The translations under genes were made by a program, and so were the position numbers. Below, piece by piece: positions 26,670-35,270 of a stretch of 64,000 bases of DNA. Under the pieces are notes generated by a model, which worked only from the letters and a program-made list of their open reading frames with translations, was not told the DNA's origin and searched no databases. The stretch is from Lentibacillus lipolyticus. GTDB lineage: Bacteria; Bacillota; Bacilli; Bacillales; Amphibacillaceae. The first letter of the stretch is position 1. Each line of letters starts with the position of its first letter. The stretch is taken from positions 62,001 through 126,000 of the forward strand of contig SEIO01000004.1 in NCBI GenBank assembly GCA_004145795.1, read 5' to 3'.

Positions 26670-27887
26670 TTATTCAATGATGATAGGCGGCTGTAATTCC
26701 TGCCGATGAAAGTGCATCCGTTTGTCAGCAGGAAGGACACTGTAATAGGCGCTGCTGGCTTTTTCTTCAATGGACAGCAGCGAATCCGCAGTACCATGAG
26801 TGAGCTTGGTGATTAGTGGAACGTTCATATCTTTTTTCTGTTTATTTAAATAAGCCTGTCCGGTTTTTGTCATTCCGAGCAGCCTGACATAAGGGACTGT
26901 TTTGGTATCTTTTAATTGGCGCATATCTGATGTCGTTGTGTTTGTCAGAATATGTGCGAACATTCGCTGAAGGCGTGTCCATGTATAGCGTTTTGTCTTG
27001 ATCCGTCGTACCCAATCATGGAACGAAGTGGCTTGATGTGCTGTTTTTTTGATTCGGTATTCCAACCCTTCATCCACACCATGGATAGCCGCAAGTTCCC
27101 TTGTTGTCATCGTCATAACACGATAGTGGACAAAATCGAAATAGTCCTCCCAGGAATGCCAAATACTACTGTTATGTTTATACTGATGCAGCTGACGGAC
27201 CGTTTCCTCTGGAAGTGTTTCCGCTATGTCGTCAGACAGGCTTCCAGCTGTCAACAGGTTGCGGCGAATGCTTGTAGCGCTGGCAATCGACCCAATCATT
27301 GTCTGATCGTGGTAATGGCTTTTATTTCGCTTAATAGCCAATGGAGTGATAGGCAGCTGGTGATCCATAATTGTCCGGACATAGCTGAAACCAAGAATGT
27401 TATTGGGCTGGGACAGATCCATTTGTTCTGTGGTAAGGCCGATAGCTTCGTATGCATGCTTGCTGGCCTTTGGAAAAGCCATCCCCTCCCCAAGATATTC
27501 TTTGAGGAGTTCCTTATATACAGCTTCATGCTGTCTAAAAATGTGGTATCCTTCCGTAAAGTGTTCTGCGGCACCGGATTCGCTGCCGAAGCAAATACTT
27601 GATACACCGCTTTCATGAAGTGTGCGGACGGCGCCTTCGGCAAATAAATCACTGCTTTGGACAGCATATAAAAAGGGCAGTTCCAGAACAATATCAACCC
27701 CTTCTGATAAAGCAGCTTTTGCCCGGTGGAATTTATCGATAATAGCTGGCTCACCGCGCTGGAGAAAAGGCCCGCTCATGACAGCAATCATGCATTCGGC
27801 TCCTGATACCTTTTTGGATTGCTGGATGTGATAAACATGGCCATTGTGAAACGGATTATATTCAACAATTAGACCGCAAGCTTTCAT
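26670..27887 (-). CDS. tmcAL: tRNA(Met) cytidine acetate ligase (TmcAL)
   Basis: A 405-residue enzyme, formerly YlbM, that uses acetate and ATP to form N4-acetylcytidine at the wobble position of elongator tRNA(Met). The N-terminal nucleotidyltransferase-like motif GLIVEYNPFHNGHVYHI contains the HNGH signature. The ATG at 27887 follows GGTGGAGC. The gene is oriented against its neighbours, as in B. subtilis. Confidence 0.92.
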   Translation of the reverse strand: MKACGLIVEYNPFHNGHVYHIQQSKKVSGAECMIAVMSGPFLQRGEPAIIDKFHRAKAALSEGVDIVLELPFLYAVQSSDLFAEGAVRTLHESGVSSICFGSESGAAEHFTEGYHIFRQHEAVYKELLKEYLGEGMAFPKASKHAYEAIGLTTEQMDLSQPNNILGFSYVRTIMDHQLPITPLAIKRNKSHYHDQTMIGSIASATSIRRNLLTAGSLSDDIAETLPEETVRQLHQYKHNSSIWHSWEDYFDFVHYRVMTMTTRELAAIHGVDEGLEYRIKKTAHQATSFHDWVRRIKTKRYTWTRLQRMFAHILTNTTTSDMRQLKDTKTVPYVRLLGMTKTGQAYLNKQKKDMNVPLITKLTHGTADSLLSIEEKASSAYYSVLPADKRMHFHRQELQPPIIIE

Positions 27888-28017
27888 AAACGCTCCACCC
27901 CCGTGTATGGACTGCGTCTTATTGTATCAAAAAATTAGGAAAGCCGCATTCCCGAATGAGTTGCAAGAGACAAATTGGGGAATACTGTTAAAAGGCTCAT
28001 GCTGTAAAGAAAAAATG

Positions 28018-28046
28018 TTGACAAAATAGCTTTTTCCTTTTAAAAT
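28018..28046 (+). promoter_or_regulatory. Sigma-A promoter of ylbN-rpmF
   Basis: A perfect TTGACA at 28018-28023, a 17-base spacer and TAAAAT at 28041-28046, ending 27 bases before the ylbN start. Confidence 0.75.
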
Positions 28047-28073
28047 AACTCTTGTTGCCTTGAGGTGATATTA

Positions 28074-28595
28074 ATGAAAATTCCAATAGGGCATATAAAG
28101 AAGAATGCTGGCAATGCCCCTTTTCGATTTGATAATCAGATGGATGTTTCCGAACTGGAATCAATGAATAATGATATACGCGAAATCGCTCCCGTTCATG
28201 TTCATGGCACAGCCGATGATCAGGGAAACGATATTGTGTTTACGTTTCGTATCGAGGGGGAAATGGTGCTTCCATGTGCCCGCACGCTGGCGGATGTTCC
28301 TTACCCATTTACGATTGATGCACTCGAAATATTTTCGGAATCACCGCACAATGAAAATAGTTCGGAAGATGAAATTCATTCGATTGATGGGGAAGTGATT
28401 GACTTAGCCCCGCTTATTAAGGAGAATATTTTATTGGAAGTGCCTTATCGGGTCTTTTCGGATGATGAAGAAACAATCAGCCAAGCCTCTTTTGAAGGAG
28501 AAGGTTGGGAGTTTATATCCGAGGATAAACAAGAAAAAAAGGTTGACCCGCGCATGAAAAAACTCGAAACGTTACTGAAGGATGAAGAAGAGTAG
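28074..28595 (+). CDS. ylbN: YceD/DUF177 family protein (YlbN)
   Basis: A 173-residue acidic protein of the YceD/DUF177 family, regularly encoded directly before rpmF. In other organisms the family is linked to 23S rRNA accumulation. A CARTLADVPYPFTI segment follows the first beta region. The ATG at 28074 sits at good spacing from GAGGTG; a GTG at 28065 is also in frame. It is presumably co-transcribed with rpmF from the promoter at 28018. Confidence 0.88.
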   Translation: MKIPIGHIKKNAGNAPFRFDNQMDVSELESMNNDIREIAPVHVHGTADDQGNDIVFTFRIEGEMVLPCARTLADVPYPFTIDALEIFSESPHNENSSEDEIHSIDGEVIDLAPLIKENILLEVPYRVFSDDEETISQASFEGEGWEFISEDKQEKKVDPRMKKLETLLKDEEE

Positions 28596-28639
28596 GATTG
28601 CCTGCTATATTCATTTAACAATCGAAGGAGGTGTAAGTC

Positions 28640-28816
28640 ATGGCAGTACCAAAGCGCAAAACTTCCAAAAAGGTTAAGAACCAGCGCCGCACCCATAAAA
28701 AATTACATGTGCCTGGCATGGTAGAATGCTCCAATTGTGGTGAGCTGGCAAAGCCACATCATGTGTGCAAGTCATGCGGACATTATGATGGCAAAGAAGT
28801 AGTAGCGAATGACTAA
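28640..28816 (+). CDS. rpmF: Ribosomal protein bL32
   Basis: A 58-residue protein beginning [11 protein letters not shown], the usual start of bL32. The second half carries a zinc ribbon of the CxxC type, CSNC at residues 30-33 and CKSC at 43-46. It sits on the large subunit near the peptidyl transferase exit side. GGAGGTG precedes the ATG, and a strong terminator follows. Confidence 0.97.
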   Translation: MAVPKRKTSKKVKNQRRTHKKLHVPGMVECSNCGELAKPHHVCKSCGHYDGKEVVAND

Positions 28817-28837
28817 TTGGAACTAATAGGTTATATC

Positions 28838-28869
28838 AACAGATCACTGGCGAAAAGTGATCTGTTTTT
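28838..28869 (+). terminator. rpmF terminator
   Basis: Stem AACAGATCACT/AGTGATCTGTT followed by T residues. Confidence 0.88.
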
Positions 28870-28957
28870 ATATACATAGGCATCTGGCTGATTTGCTGAT
28901 AGAATGTCATGATGCAGGTCGTGTGTTGTTAGGATGAAGACAGAGAAGGGGATTACT

Positions 28958-29719
28958 ATGACAGAGGCTATTCAATACAGAACCGATGAGAAAGGCTATG
29001 GTGAAATCCGTTTGAACCGGCCGGAAAAGCATAATGCCATATCAAAAGAAATGACGAATGCATGGAAACTAGCGCTGGAGACAGCGAAGCAGCAACCGAT
29101 CAAATTTTTGGTTATTACAGGTGCTGGGGACCGGACGTTTTGTGCCGGTGGTGACTTGCATGATTTGCATGGGGAAATGAGTCCTGATGAGGCCTTTTCG
29201 CTTTTATACCCCATGAAAGAAGTGCTTTATGAAATCGCGTCCTTCCCGGTACCGGTGATTTGCATCATGAACGGTGATGCTGTCGGTGGAGGATGTGAAA
29301 TTGCAACTGCATGTGATTTTCGGATTTCCCGGGAAGAAACAGCTTTTGGATTCGTACAAACCACACTTGGAATTACGCCAGGTTGGGGCGGTGGCGTTCT
29401 ATTATATGAAAAAGTCCACCCGAGTTTTGCCTTTCATTGGATTGTCGAAGGGGCTCGACACCGTGCCGACGAATTAAGGGAACAAGGATGGGTTCATCGA
29501 ATCGTTTCAGAAAATGAATGGCAGGACCTGGACCAAGTACTTAAGCCATACCTGTCGAAATCAGAGGCGCAAATGAGAACACTAAAAGCCCAATACAAGA
29601 AAAAACTATCTATTTTGCCACTGTCGGCTCAAATGGATGATGAAGTGCGCAATTGCGCTAAGTTATGGGACTCGCCGGAGCATAAAGAAGCTGTCGGCCG
29701 ATTTTTGTCCCGGGGGTAA
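28958..29719 (+). CDS. Enoyl-CoA hydratase/isomerase family protein
   Basis: A 253-residue crotonase-fold protein. The oxyanion-hole segments are visible: FCAGGDLHDL near residue 65 and NGDAVGGGCEIATACD near residue 105. The substrate cannot be fixed from sequence; the family includes hydratases, isomerases and 3-hydroxyisobutyryl-CoA hydrolase-like enzymes. The ATG at 28958 follows GAAGGGG and suits the family start; the frame begins 8 codons earlier. Its place between rpmF and rsfA recurs in other Bacillaceae as far as I recall. Confidence 0.85.
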   Translation: MTEAIQYRTDEKGYGEIRLNRPEKHNAISKEMTNAWKLALETAKQQPIKFLVITGAGDRTFCAGGDLHDLHGEMSPDEAFSLLYPMKEVLYEIASFPVPVICIMNGDAVGGGCEIATACDFRISREETAFGFVQTTLGITPGWGGGVLLYEKVHPSFAFHWIVEGARHRADELREQGWVHRIVSENEWQDLDQVLKPYLSKSEAQMRTLKAQYKKKLSILPLSAQMDDEVRNCAKLWDSPEHKEAVGRFLSRG

Positions 29720-29811
29720 CGGTTTACAGCGAACGAAATAAAATTGATTCGAACGATTCTATCACTCCTACTTTTTGCATACATTGATAGCAAACGGTAA
29801 GGAGGGGTGTT

Positions 29812-30294
29812 ATGAATGCTGCACGTCAGGATGCGTGGACAGAAGATGAGGATATACTGCTAGCAGAAACGGTCCTTCAATATATAAGAGCCGGTAAGAC
29901 GCAGCTGGAAGCTTTCAAGGATGTCGCGGAACAATTATCACGGACATCGGCGGCCTGTGGTTTTCGCTGGAATGCATCCATCCGCAGGCAGTACAGTAAT
30001 GAAATCGAACTGGCCAAAGAAGATCGCAAGAAGCAAAATAGGCCAAAAACCAATGCCCAGCAAGGAGAAATAGAAGGGCTTGAAGGAAATCCAATCGATA
30101 ATGCTATATCCATGCTTGAAAAAATGCGCACCAGTTGCCTTGATGATAACGCTTTTTCTCTTTATGAAAAAGAAGTAGCCATCAAAAGGCTGGAGAAAGA
30201 AAATGAAGTACTTAAGCAGCAGCTGGATCGATATGAACAGGCATGGAGAGAAATGGGGAAGCTATGGAGTTGGGTGAACGAGTCAAATAAATGA
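29812..30294 (+). CDS. rsfA: RsfA family prespore transcription regulator (YlbO)
   Basis: A 160-residue protein with an N-terminal Myb/SANT-like DNA-binding domain (residues 8-60, WTEDEDILLAE and CGFRWNASIRRQY) and a C-terminal coiled coil (about 115-150, heptads in EKEVAIKRLEKENEVLKQQL). RsfA adjusts expression of part of the sigma-F regulon in the forespore of B. subtilis. AAGGAGGGG precedes the ATG. Confidence 0.88.
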   Translation: MNAARQDAWTEDEDILLAETVLQYIRAGKTQLEAFKDVAEQLSRTSAACGFRWNASIRRQYSNEIELAKEDRKKQNRPKTNAQQGEIEGLEGNPIDNAISMLEKMRTSCLDDNAFSLYEKEVAIKRLEKENEVLKQQLDRYEQAWREMGKLWSWVNESNK

Positions 30295-30299
30295 AGTGG

Positions 30300-30341
30300 A
30301 AAGACATGAATGTCCGTTTGATGCCATTCATGTCTTTATTT
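30300..30341 (+). terminator. rsfA terminator
   Basis: Stem AAAGACATGAATG/CATTCATGTCTTT followed by ATTT. Confidence 0.75.
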
Positions 30342-30380
30342 AAGATGAAATTGTTTCGCCATTGCCTGCAAAGAGGTGGT

Positions 30381-30863
30381 TTAATCAGACGTTTTTTCTG
30401 TCACACCTTCAGGCATCCAGATGAGTGGATTTTCACCAAGGTCCCGTTCCATTTCATATTTTGCTTTTTGGAAACCCATTTTTTCCCAGAAACCATGTGA
30501 ATTAATTCGCGGGTTTGTTTTGATCGGGAGTTCGAAACTCTTAGCAAAGTCAACCATCCTTTTGCCATACCCTTGCCCCCGGTAATCAGGCAAAACTTCC
30601 AGCTTCCATAATTCCAGGTAGTCCTGGGGTGGGTTGAAATACTCATCATATTTCTTCTTCACCTTATACAAACTCATACGGGCAATCAGATTGTGACCAA
30701 GATAAATCCCGTAAAATGGAGATTCACTGTTGTTTTCAACAATATTGTTCTGCAGATCCTCCATCATCGAAAGCTCTTGGTTGCCGTACTCTTTGAAACG
30801 TTTAAATTGTTCTAGTGTTTTATAGTTAATAAATAGCTTCTCCACTTTCATGTCGGTAATCAT
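30381..30863 (-). CDS. ylbP: GNAT family N-acetyltransferase (YlbP)
   Basis: A 160-residue GNAT-fold acetyltransferase. The acetyl-CoA-binding motif LPDYRGQGYGKRMVDFA (about residues 91-107) and a C-terminal HGFWEKMGFQ segment are clear. The substrate is unknown. The start at 30863 has AAAGGG nearby; a second in-frame ATG lies four codons in. It is convergent with rsfA. Confidence 0.88.
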   Translation of the reverse strand: MITDMKVEKLFINYKTLEQFKRFKEYGNQELSMMEDLQNNIVENNSESPFYGIYLGHNLIARMSLYKVKKKYDEYFNPPQDYLELWKLEVLPDYRGQGYGKRMVDFAKSFELPIKTNPRINSHGFWEKMGFQKAKYEMERDLGENPLIWMPEGVTEKTSD

Positions 30864-31013
30864 CTACCCTTTCCCCCTTTAACAGAAAGTATTTAGAATT
30901 TCTATATAATTTATTATAATATAAAAAGGCAAAGAAGGGAATAGAAGAAGATTGTACAAATTTATTCTACCTATCCTGATAGGGCTTGCTGTTAAAAGAA
31001 AGGAGGGGAGACG

Positions 31014-31394
31014 ATGGTGGTGGATATGCTTGCTTATCTGATTGGCATCATTATTACGGTGCCGATGCTGGCCACGTTGGGTGTGTATTACGCTGCTATA
31101 GGTGCCGGCCGGAATAATTGGAAAGCGGTACACACCGCAGTGAACTGGACAACCCTCCTGTACATACTGGCTGTAATCGTAATGCTTTCTACGATAGTTG
31201 GTTCTGGTTATGCTGGTATTATTCTAATTCTGCTCATGATACTATTCACTGTCATTATTGTGGTCCGATGGAAAAAATTCACAGAGGTCGTTTTTTATAA
31301 CGCTTTTAAAATCTTCTGGCGTATTTGTTTTCTGCTGTTTGTTTGTTTATACTTTCTTCTCGCTATAATGGGGATAATCCAGAACTTTTTATAG
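31014..31394 (+). CDS. DUF3397 membrane protein
   Basis: A 126-residue protein that is almost entirely four hydrophobic helices (about residues 6-28, 44-60, 64-84 and 98-120). It fits the DUF3397 family found next to bshC in Bacillaceae; function unknown. GGAGGGG precedes the ATG. The panE-type gene found between ylbP and bshC in B. subtilis is not present here. Confidence 0.75.
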   Translation: MVVDMLAYLIGIIITVPMLATLGVYYAAIGAGRNNWKAVHTAVNWTTLLYILAVIVMLSTIVGSGYAGIILILLMILFTVIIVVRWKKFTEVVFYNAFKIFWRICFLLFVCLYFLLAIMGIIQNFL

Positions 31395-31504
31395 AAGGAT
31401 GCAAGTTTTTCAGGCCACCTAAAACAGATTGAGTGCAATTGGGGTGTTTTTTTTATACAATACGTGTTGGATATACTTATCTACAGTAAAAGGAGTATGC
31501 ATTT

Positions 31505-33130
31505 ATGCGGATCAGTCCAATAAAACTATCAAAACAGAATGCACTAATAAACGATTACCGCGATCAAAAATCGGGTATCATGCGGTACTTTGATTATGAT
31601 CCCTACATGACACAATCATACGAACAGCGTTTACAAGCATTACAACAAAAAAATATTAACCGTGATACATTGACAGAAGCATTGACGGAAATGAATGACG
31701 CGTGGGATGCTCCGCAAACAGCATACAAAGCCATCGAACGGCTAAAAGATAGAAACAGTGCTGTGGTTATTGGCGGGCAGCAGGCAGGTTTGCTGACAGG
31801 ACCAATGTACACAATCAATAAGGCTGTTTCCGTTATCCAATTTGCAAAACAGCAGGAGTCTGAATTAGGTGTGCCGATTATACCGGTGTTTTGGATAGCT
31901 GGAGAAGATCATGATTTTGATGAAATTAACCATGTGTTTCTGCATGAGAATAAGGGGATGAAAAAGCATCCATTGCCGCATCAGACAAGCGGTAAACAAT
32001 CTATTTCTGATGTAAAAATGGATGAAACAGCGTTATCAACCTGGATAGATCAGCTGTTTGATCAATTGCCTGAAACAGAGCACACGAAAAAGCTTTATCA
32101 GGCTATAATGGATTGTCAGAAACGTTCGGTTACATATGTTGACTTTTTTGCTCGGTTCCTTTATCAACTGCTTGAAGGGGAAGAAATAATCCTTGTTGAT
32201 TCGGGACATCCGTCCATGCGGAGCCTGGAGCGGGAACATTTTGTCCGGTTAATTGAACAGCAGGAGGAACTTAGCCAGGGTGTGCATAGGACGGTGCAGC
32301 AGCTGAAGAATCAGGGTTATTCCTTGTCCCTTGATGCCGCCCCAACTGATGCTCATCTTTTCTATCATTTGGATAATGAGCGTATTTTGCTCGTTCGGGA
32401 TGATGAAGGCAATTGGGCAGGCAAGCAGAATGAAGTGGTGCTTACCAGCCAGGAAATGCTGGATATTGCGAGACATAACCCGGAATCCTTAAGTAACAAT
32501 GTCGTTACCAGACCGGTTATGCAGGAAAGTCTGTTCCCGACAATTGCATTTATCGGAGGTCCAGGCGAAGTAAGTTACTGGGCGGCATTAAAACCTGCTT
32601 TTCATGCCGTGAATATGGAGATGCCGCCAGTCCTCCCTCGTCTATCATTCACATTTATTGATCGGAAAGTTGAAAAGATACTGGACAAGTTTGGAATTGA
32701 CGCCGAGCATGCAATTAATTATGGGTTGGAAGATGCGAAGATACAATGGCTCGCCGAACAAAATGAGCCGCCTGTTGAACAGGTTGCCGCTGAAGTAAAA
32801 CAGGCGATTCACAGGGTTCATCAACCACTGCGCGCGATGGCCAGTGATATTGGTGCAGATTTAGGAGAACTCGCTGACAAAAATTTGTATTACCTTAACA
32901 GTAATATTGATTTCATCGAAAAACGCATCCATCAAGCATTAGAAGAAAAATACGAAAAAGAAATTCGTGCATTTGACCATGCACATCATGCCATTCACCC
33001 GGAAAATGGTCTTCAGGAACGAATTTGGAATCCATTGCCATTGTTAAATGAATATGGTCCCTGTTTTATCAGGCAGTTGGCAAGAGAATCATTATCGTTC
33101 TCGAGTGAACACCACATTATCTATATTTAA
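31505..33130 (+). CDS. bshC: Putative cysteine ligase BshC (bacillithiol synthesis)
   Basis: A 541-residue protein assigned to the last step of bacillithiol synthesis, joining cysteine to glucosaminyl-malate. The Rossmann-like core has VIGGQQAGLLTGPMYTINK (about residues 88-106) and GEDHDFDEINHV (about 136-147), with a C-terminal coiled region. The ATG follows AAAGGAG. It stands between the ylb genes and mraZ as in B. subtilis. Confidence 0.93.
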   Translation: MRISPIKLSKQNALINDYRDQKSGIMRYFDYDPYMTQSYEQRLQALQQKNINRDTLTEALTEMNDAWDAPQTAYKAIERLKDRNSAVVIGGQQAGLLTGPMYTINKAVSVIQFAKQQESELGVPIIPVFWIAGEDHDFDEINHVFLHENKGMKKHPLPHQTSGKQSISDVKMDETALSTWIDQLFDQLPETEHTKKLYQAIMDCQKRSVTYVDFFARFLYQLLEGEEIILVDSGHPSMRSLEREHFVRLIEQQEELSQGVHRTVQQLKNQGYSLSLDAAPTDAHLFYHLDNERILLVRDDEGNWAGKQNEVVLTSQEMLDIARHNPESLSNNVVTRPVMQESLFPTIAFIGGPGEVSYWAALKPAFHAVNMEMPPVLPRLSFTFIDRKVEKILDKFGIDAEHAINYGLEDAKIQWLAEQNEPPVEQVAAEVKQAIHRVHQPLRAMASDIGADLGELADKNLYYLNSNIDFIEKRIHQALEEKYEKEIRAFDHAHHAIHPENGLQERIWNPLPLLNEYGPCFIRQLARESLSFSSEHHIIYI

Positions 33131-33139
33131 CAGATATTG

Positions 33140-33191
33140 CCCCACTTTCTACCACGTTTACACCAAACGCGGAAAGAAAGTGGGGTTTTTT
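33140..33191 (+). terminator. bshC terminator
   Basis: Stem CCCCACTTTCT/AGAAAGTGGGG with an inner CGTTT/AAACG pair, followed by TTTTTT. Confidence 0.9.
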
Positions 33192-33300
33192 GACGCACAG
33201 GACAAGGGAAACTGCGGCAGCGATACGCCAATCGAGGAAAAAGTGATTTCCTTTTTCGAGGATATCGCGCTCTCAGCCTGCAGACGCACGGGGTGCATCG
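33192..33300. repeat. Interspersed repeat, family G copy 2
   Basis: Begins GACGCACAGGAC and contains the hairpin GAAAAAGTGATTTCCTTTTTC flanked by CGAG. It ends with CTGCAGACGCACGGGGTGCATCG-type sequence. The same blocks occur in a different order at 2186-2301. There is no ORF. The remainder of the bshC-mraZ gap is the mraZ control region. Confidence 0.55.
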
Positions 33301-33380
33301 ATTACGGCCAGCGATTATTTCCGCATGTGATGATAGACCATTAGTCCTAAATCAGAAAAACAAAGGAAAAATTTTAAAAA

Positions 33381-33432
33381 TGGAGTGGTGAATTGTGGGG
33401 GAATGTGGTAACATGTGAATAAGAAAGTGGGG
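33381..33432 (+). promoter_or_regulatory. MraZ operator repeats and mraZ promoter
   Basis: TGGNN-type units start at 33386 (TGGTG), 33396 (TGGGG), 33406 (TGGTA) and 33416 (TGAAT), exactly ten bases apart. Further units lie at 33381 (TGGAG) and 33428 (TGGGG). MraZ is known to bind short direct TGGG/GTGG-type repeats with this spacing at its own promoter. An extended -10, TGGTAACAT, lies within the array, so bound MraZ would block the promoter. Confidence 0.7.
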
Positions 33433-33440
33433 CGAACTCT

Positions 33441-33872
33441 ATGTTCATGGGTGAATTCCAGCACAATATTGATACCAAAGGACGTATTATTGTGCCGGCC
33501 AAGTTTCGGGAAGGGCTTGGAGAGAATTTTGTTGTTACCCGTGGACTTGATAAATGTCTGTTCGCCTACCCAATGGATGAGTGGAAATTGCTGGAGGAAA
33601 AGTTGAAGAAACTTCCGCTTACCAAAAAAGATGCTCGGGCCTTTACACGCTTTTTTTTCTCTGGTGCTGTTGAATGTGAAGTGGACAAACAGGGGAGAAT
33701 AAACATTCCACAGCCCTTACGGAATTATGCCGGATTGGATAAAGAATGCGCCGTAATTGGCGTTTCCAACCGAGTTGAGTTCTGGGCAAGTGACAATTGG
33801 GAGGATTACTTCCAAGAATCAGAGGAATCTTTTGGTGAAATTGCTGAGAGTTTAATGGATTTCGATATTTAA
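33441..33872 (+). CDS. mraZ: MraZ transcriptional regulator
   Basis: A 143-residue protein of two AbrB-like SpoVT/MraZ repeats. The DxKGR motifs are visible as [15 protein letters not shown] (about residues 9-23) and [14 protein letters not shown] (about 81-94). It forms a ring that represses its own division-gene operon. The ATG at 33441 overlaps the end of the operator, GTGGGGCG serving as ribosome binding site. Confidence 0.96.
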   Translation: MFMGEFQHNIDTKGRIIVPAKFREGLGENFVVTRGLDKCLFAYPMDEWKLLEEKLKKLPLTKKDARAFTRFFFSGAVECEVDKQGRINIPQPLRNYAGLDKECAVIGVSNRVEFWASDNWEDYFQESEESFGEIAESLMDFDI

Positions 33873-33901
33873 CCAGTGAAATAAGTGAAGCAGGTGGAAC
33901 C

Positions 33902-34876
33902 ATGTTTAATCATTACAGCGTGTTAAAAGATGAAGTGTTGCAAGGGCTTGAGGTCAGATCGGACGGAACCTATGTTGATTGTACCGTCGGTGGCGGTGGA
34001 CATTCCGAGCAGATTGCTGCCCGCCTAGGAGATGAAGGAATGCTGGTTGCATTTGACCAGGACAGGGATGCACTGGATGCTGCCCAAAACCGGCTTAAAC
34101 AATATGACAGCCGAACAATGTTTGTCCATGCCAATTTCCGTGAGCTTGAAGAACGGATTGCGCATCACCAGCTAGGGAAAATTGACGGTATTCTTTTCGA
34201 TCTCGGCGTATCTTCCCCGCAGCTTGATCGTGGTGAACGCGGCTTCAGCTACCAGCATAATGCCGAACTTGATATGCGCATGAATCAGAATCAGGAACGA
34301 ACTGCACGGGAAATTGTAAATGAATGGCCTTATCAGCAGCTTGTTAAGTTATTTTTTAGTTATGGCGAAGAGAAATTTTCCAAACAAATAGCCCGAAAGA
34401 TTGAGGGTGAACGAAAAAAGCAGCCGATTACAACCACGCATCAATTGGTGGACCTTATTAAAGAGGCAATTCCGGCCCCTGCTCGCAGAAAGGGAGGACA
34501 TCCGGCAAAGCGTATTTTTCAGGCACTAAGGATTGCTGTCAATGATGAACTGACTGCATTTAATGACGCATTGCATCAGGCGGCTCGCGTTATTGGGATC
34601 AATGGAAGAATTGCTGTCATCACGTTTCATTCATTGGAGGACAGGCTTTGCAAACAGGCTTTTAAAAAATGGAGTACTGCCAAGCCGGTACCAAGAAATT
34701 TGCCGATTATGCCTGAGGATCACAAGCCGCCATTTCAATTAGTGAACAAAAAACCGATAGTGCCAGGCAGCCAGGAACTTCATGATAATCGACGATCACG
34801 GTCAGCTAAACTGCGTATTGTGGAAAAGGTACGTGAATGGGATGAGACGTTTACCTATGAAGAAGGGTGGAATTAA
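33902..34876 (+). CDS. rsmH: 16S rRNA (cytosine-1402-N4)-methyltransferase RsmH
   Basis: A 324-residue SAM-dependent enzyme (MraW) that methylates C1402 of 16S rRNA in the P site. Visible are the SAM motif [13 protein letters not shown] (about residues 26-38), [18 protein letters not shown] and [11 protein letters not shown] near residue 245. It has the normal length. AGGTGGAA precedes the ATG. Confidence 0.96.
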   Translation: MFNHYSVLKDEVLQGLEVRSDGTYVDCTVGGGGHSEQIAARLGDEGMLVAFDQDRDALDAAQNRLKQYDSRTMFVHANFRELEERIAHHQLGKIDGILFDLGVSSPQLDRGERGFSYQHNAELDMRMNQNQERTAREIVNEWPYQQLVKLFFSYGEEKFSKQIARKIEGERKKQPITTTHQLVDLIKEAIPAPARRKGGHPAKRIFQALRIAVNDELTAFNDALHQAARVIGINGRIAVITFHSLEDRLCKQAFKKWSTAKPVPRNLPIMPEDHKPPFQLVNKKPIVPGSQELHDNRRSRSAKLRIVEKVREWDETFTYEEGWN

Positions 34877-34878
34877 TC

Positions 34879-35259
34879 ATGGATGGAAATGCAGCACGTA
34901 CATGGGAACAATCACATGCAGCATATAGACCAAACAGAGAGGCGGAGCAAACATCCGTTAGCGTCCAGAAAAAACGCTGGATCACAAAAGGTGAAAAAGT
35001 TCTTTATTCTATAGTTGGTTTGTTAATCATTGCCGCAAGCATCTATGTTGTTTCATTTGCCTCATCAACTGACACCCTCAACAGGAAAGTAGACTCACTG
35101 GAACAAACAATCGAGCACCAGGAAGTGACGAATGAAGGATTGCTGTATGAAAAGAAACAGTTAAGCAGACCGGAGCGTATTACGAGAATCGCTAAAGAAA
35201 ACGGGTTGAAAATCCAGGACGCCCAGGTAAAACAGGCTAGCGTATATAACAGCAACTAA
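34879..35259 (+). CDS. ftsL: Cell division protein FtsL
   Basis: A 126-residue bitopic protein with a basic cytoplasmic N-terminus, one membrane helix (about residues 38-59) and an extracellular leucine-zipper coiled coil (about 65-105). It joins DivIB and DivIC in the divisome, is short-lived in B. subtilis and limits constriction. The ATG at 34879 is 8 bases after GAAGGGTGG; the frame reaches a GTG at 34867 within that ribosome binding site. Confidence 0.9.
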   Translation: MDGNAARTWEQSHAAYRPNREAEQTSVSVQKKRWITKGEKVLYSIVGLLIIAASIYVVSFASSTDTLNRKVDSLEQTIEHQEVTNEGLLYEKKQLSRPERITRIAKENGLKIQDAQVKQASVYNSN

Positions 35260-35270
35260 GGCGGATACGT

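Noticed and set aside
27296-27754. 152-codon minus-strand frame inside tmcAL
   Set aside because: Shadow frame of the clear tmcAL gene.
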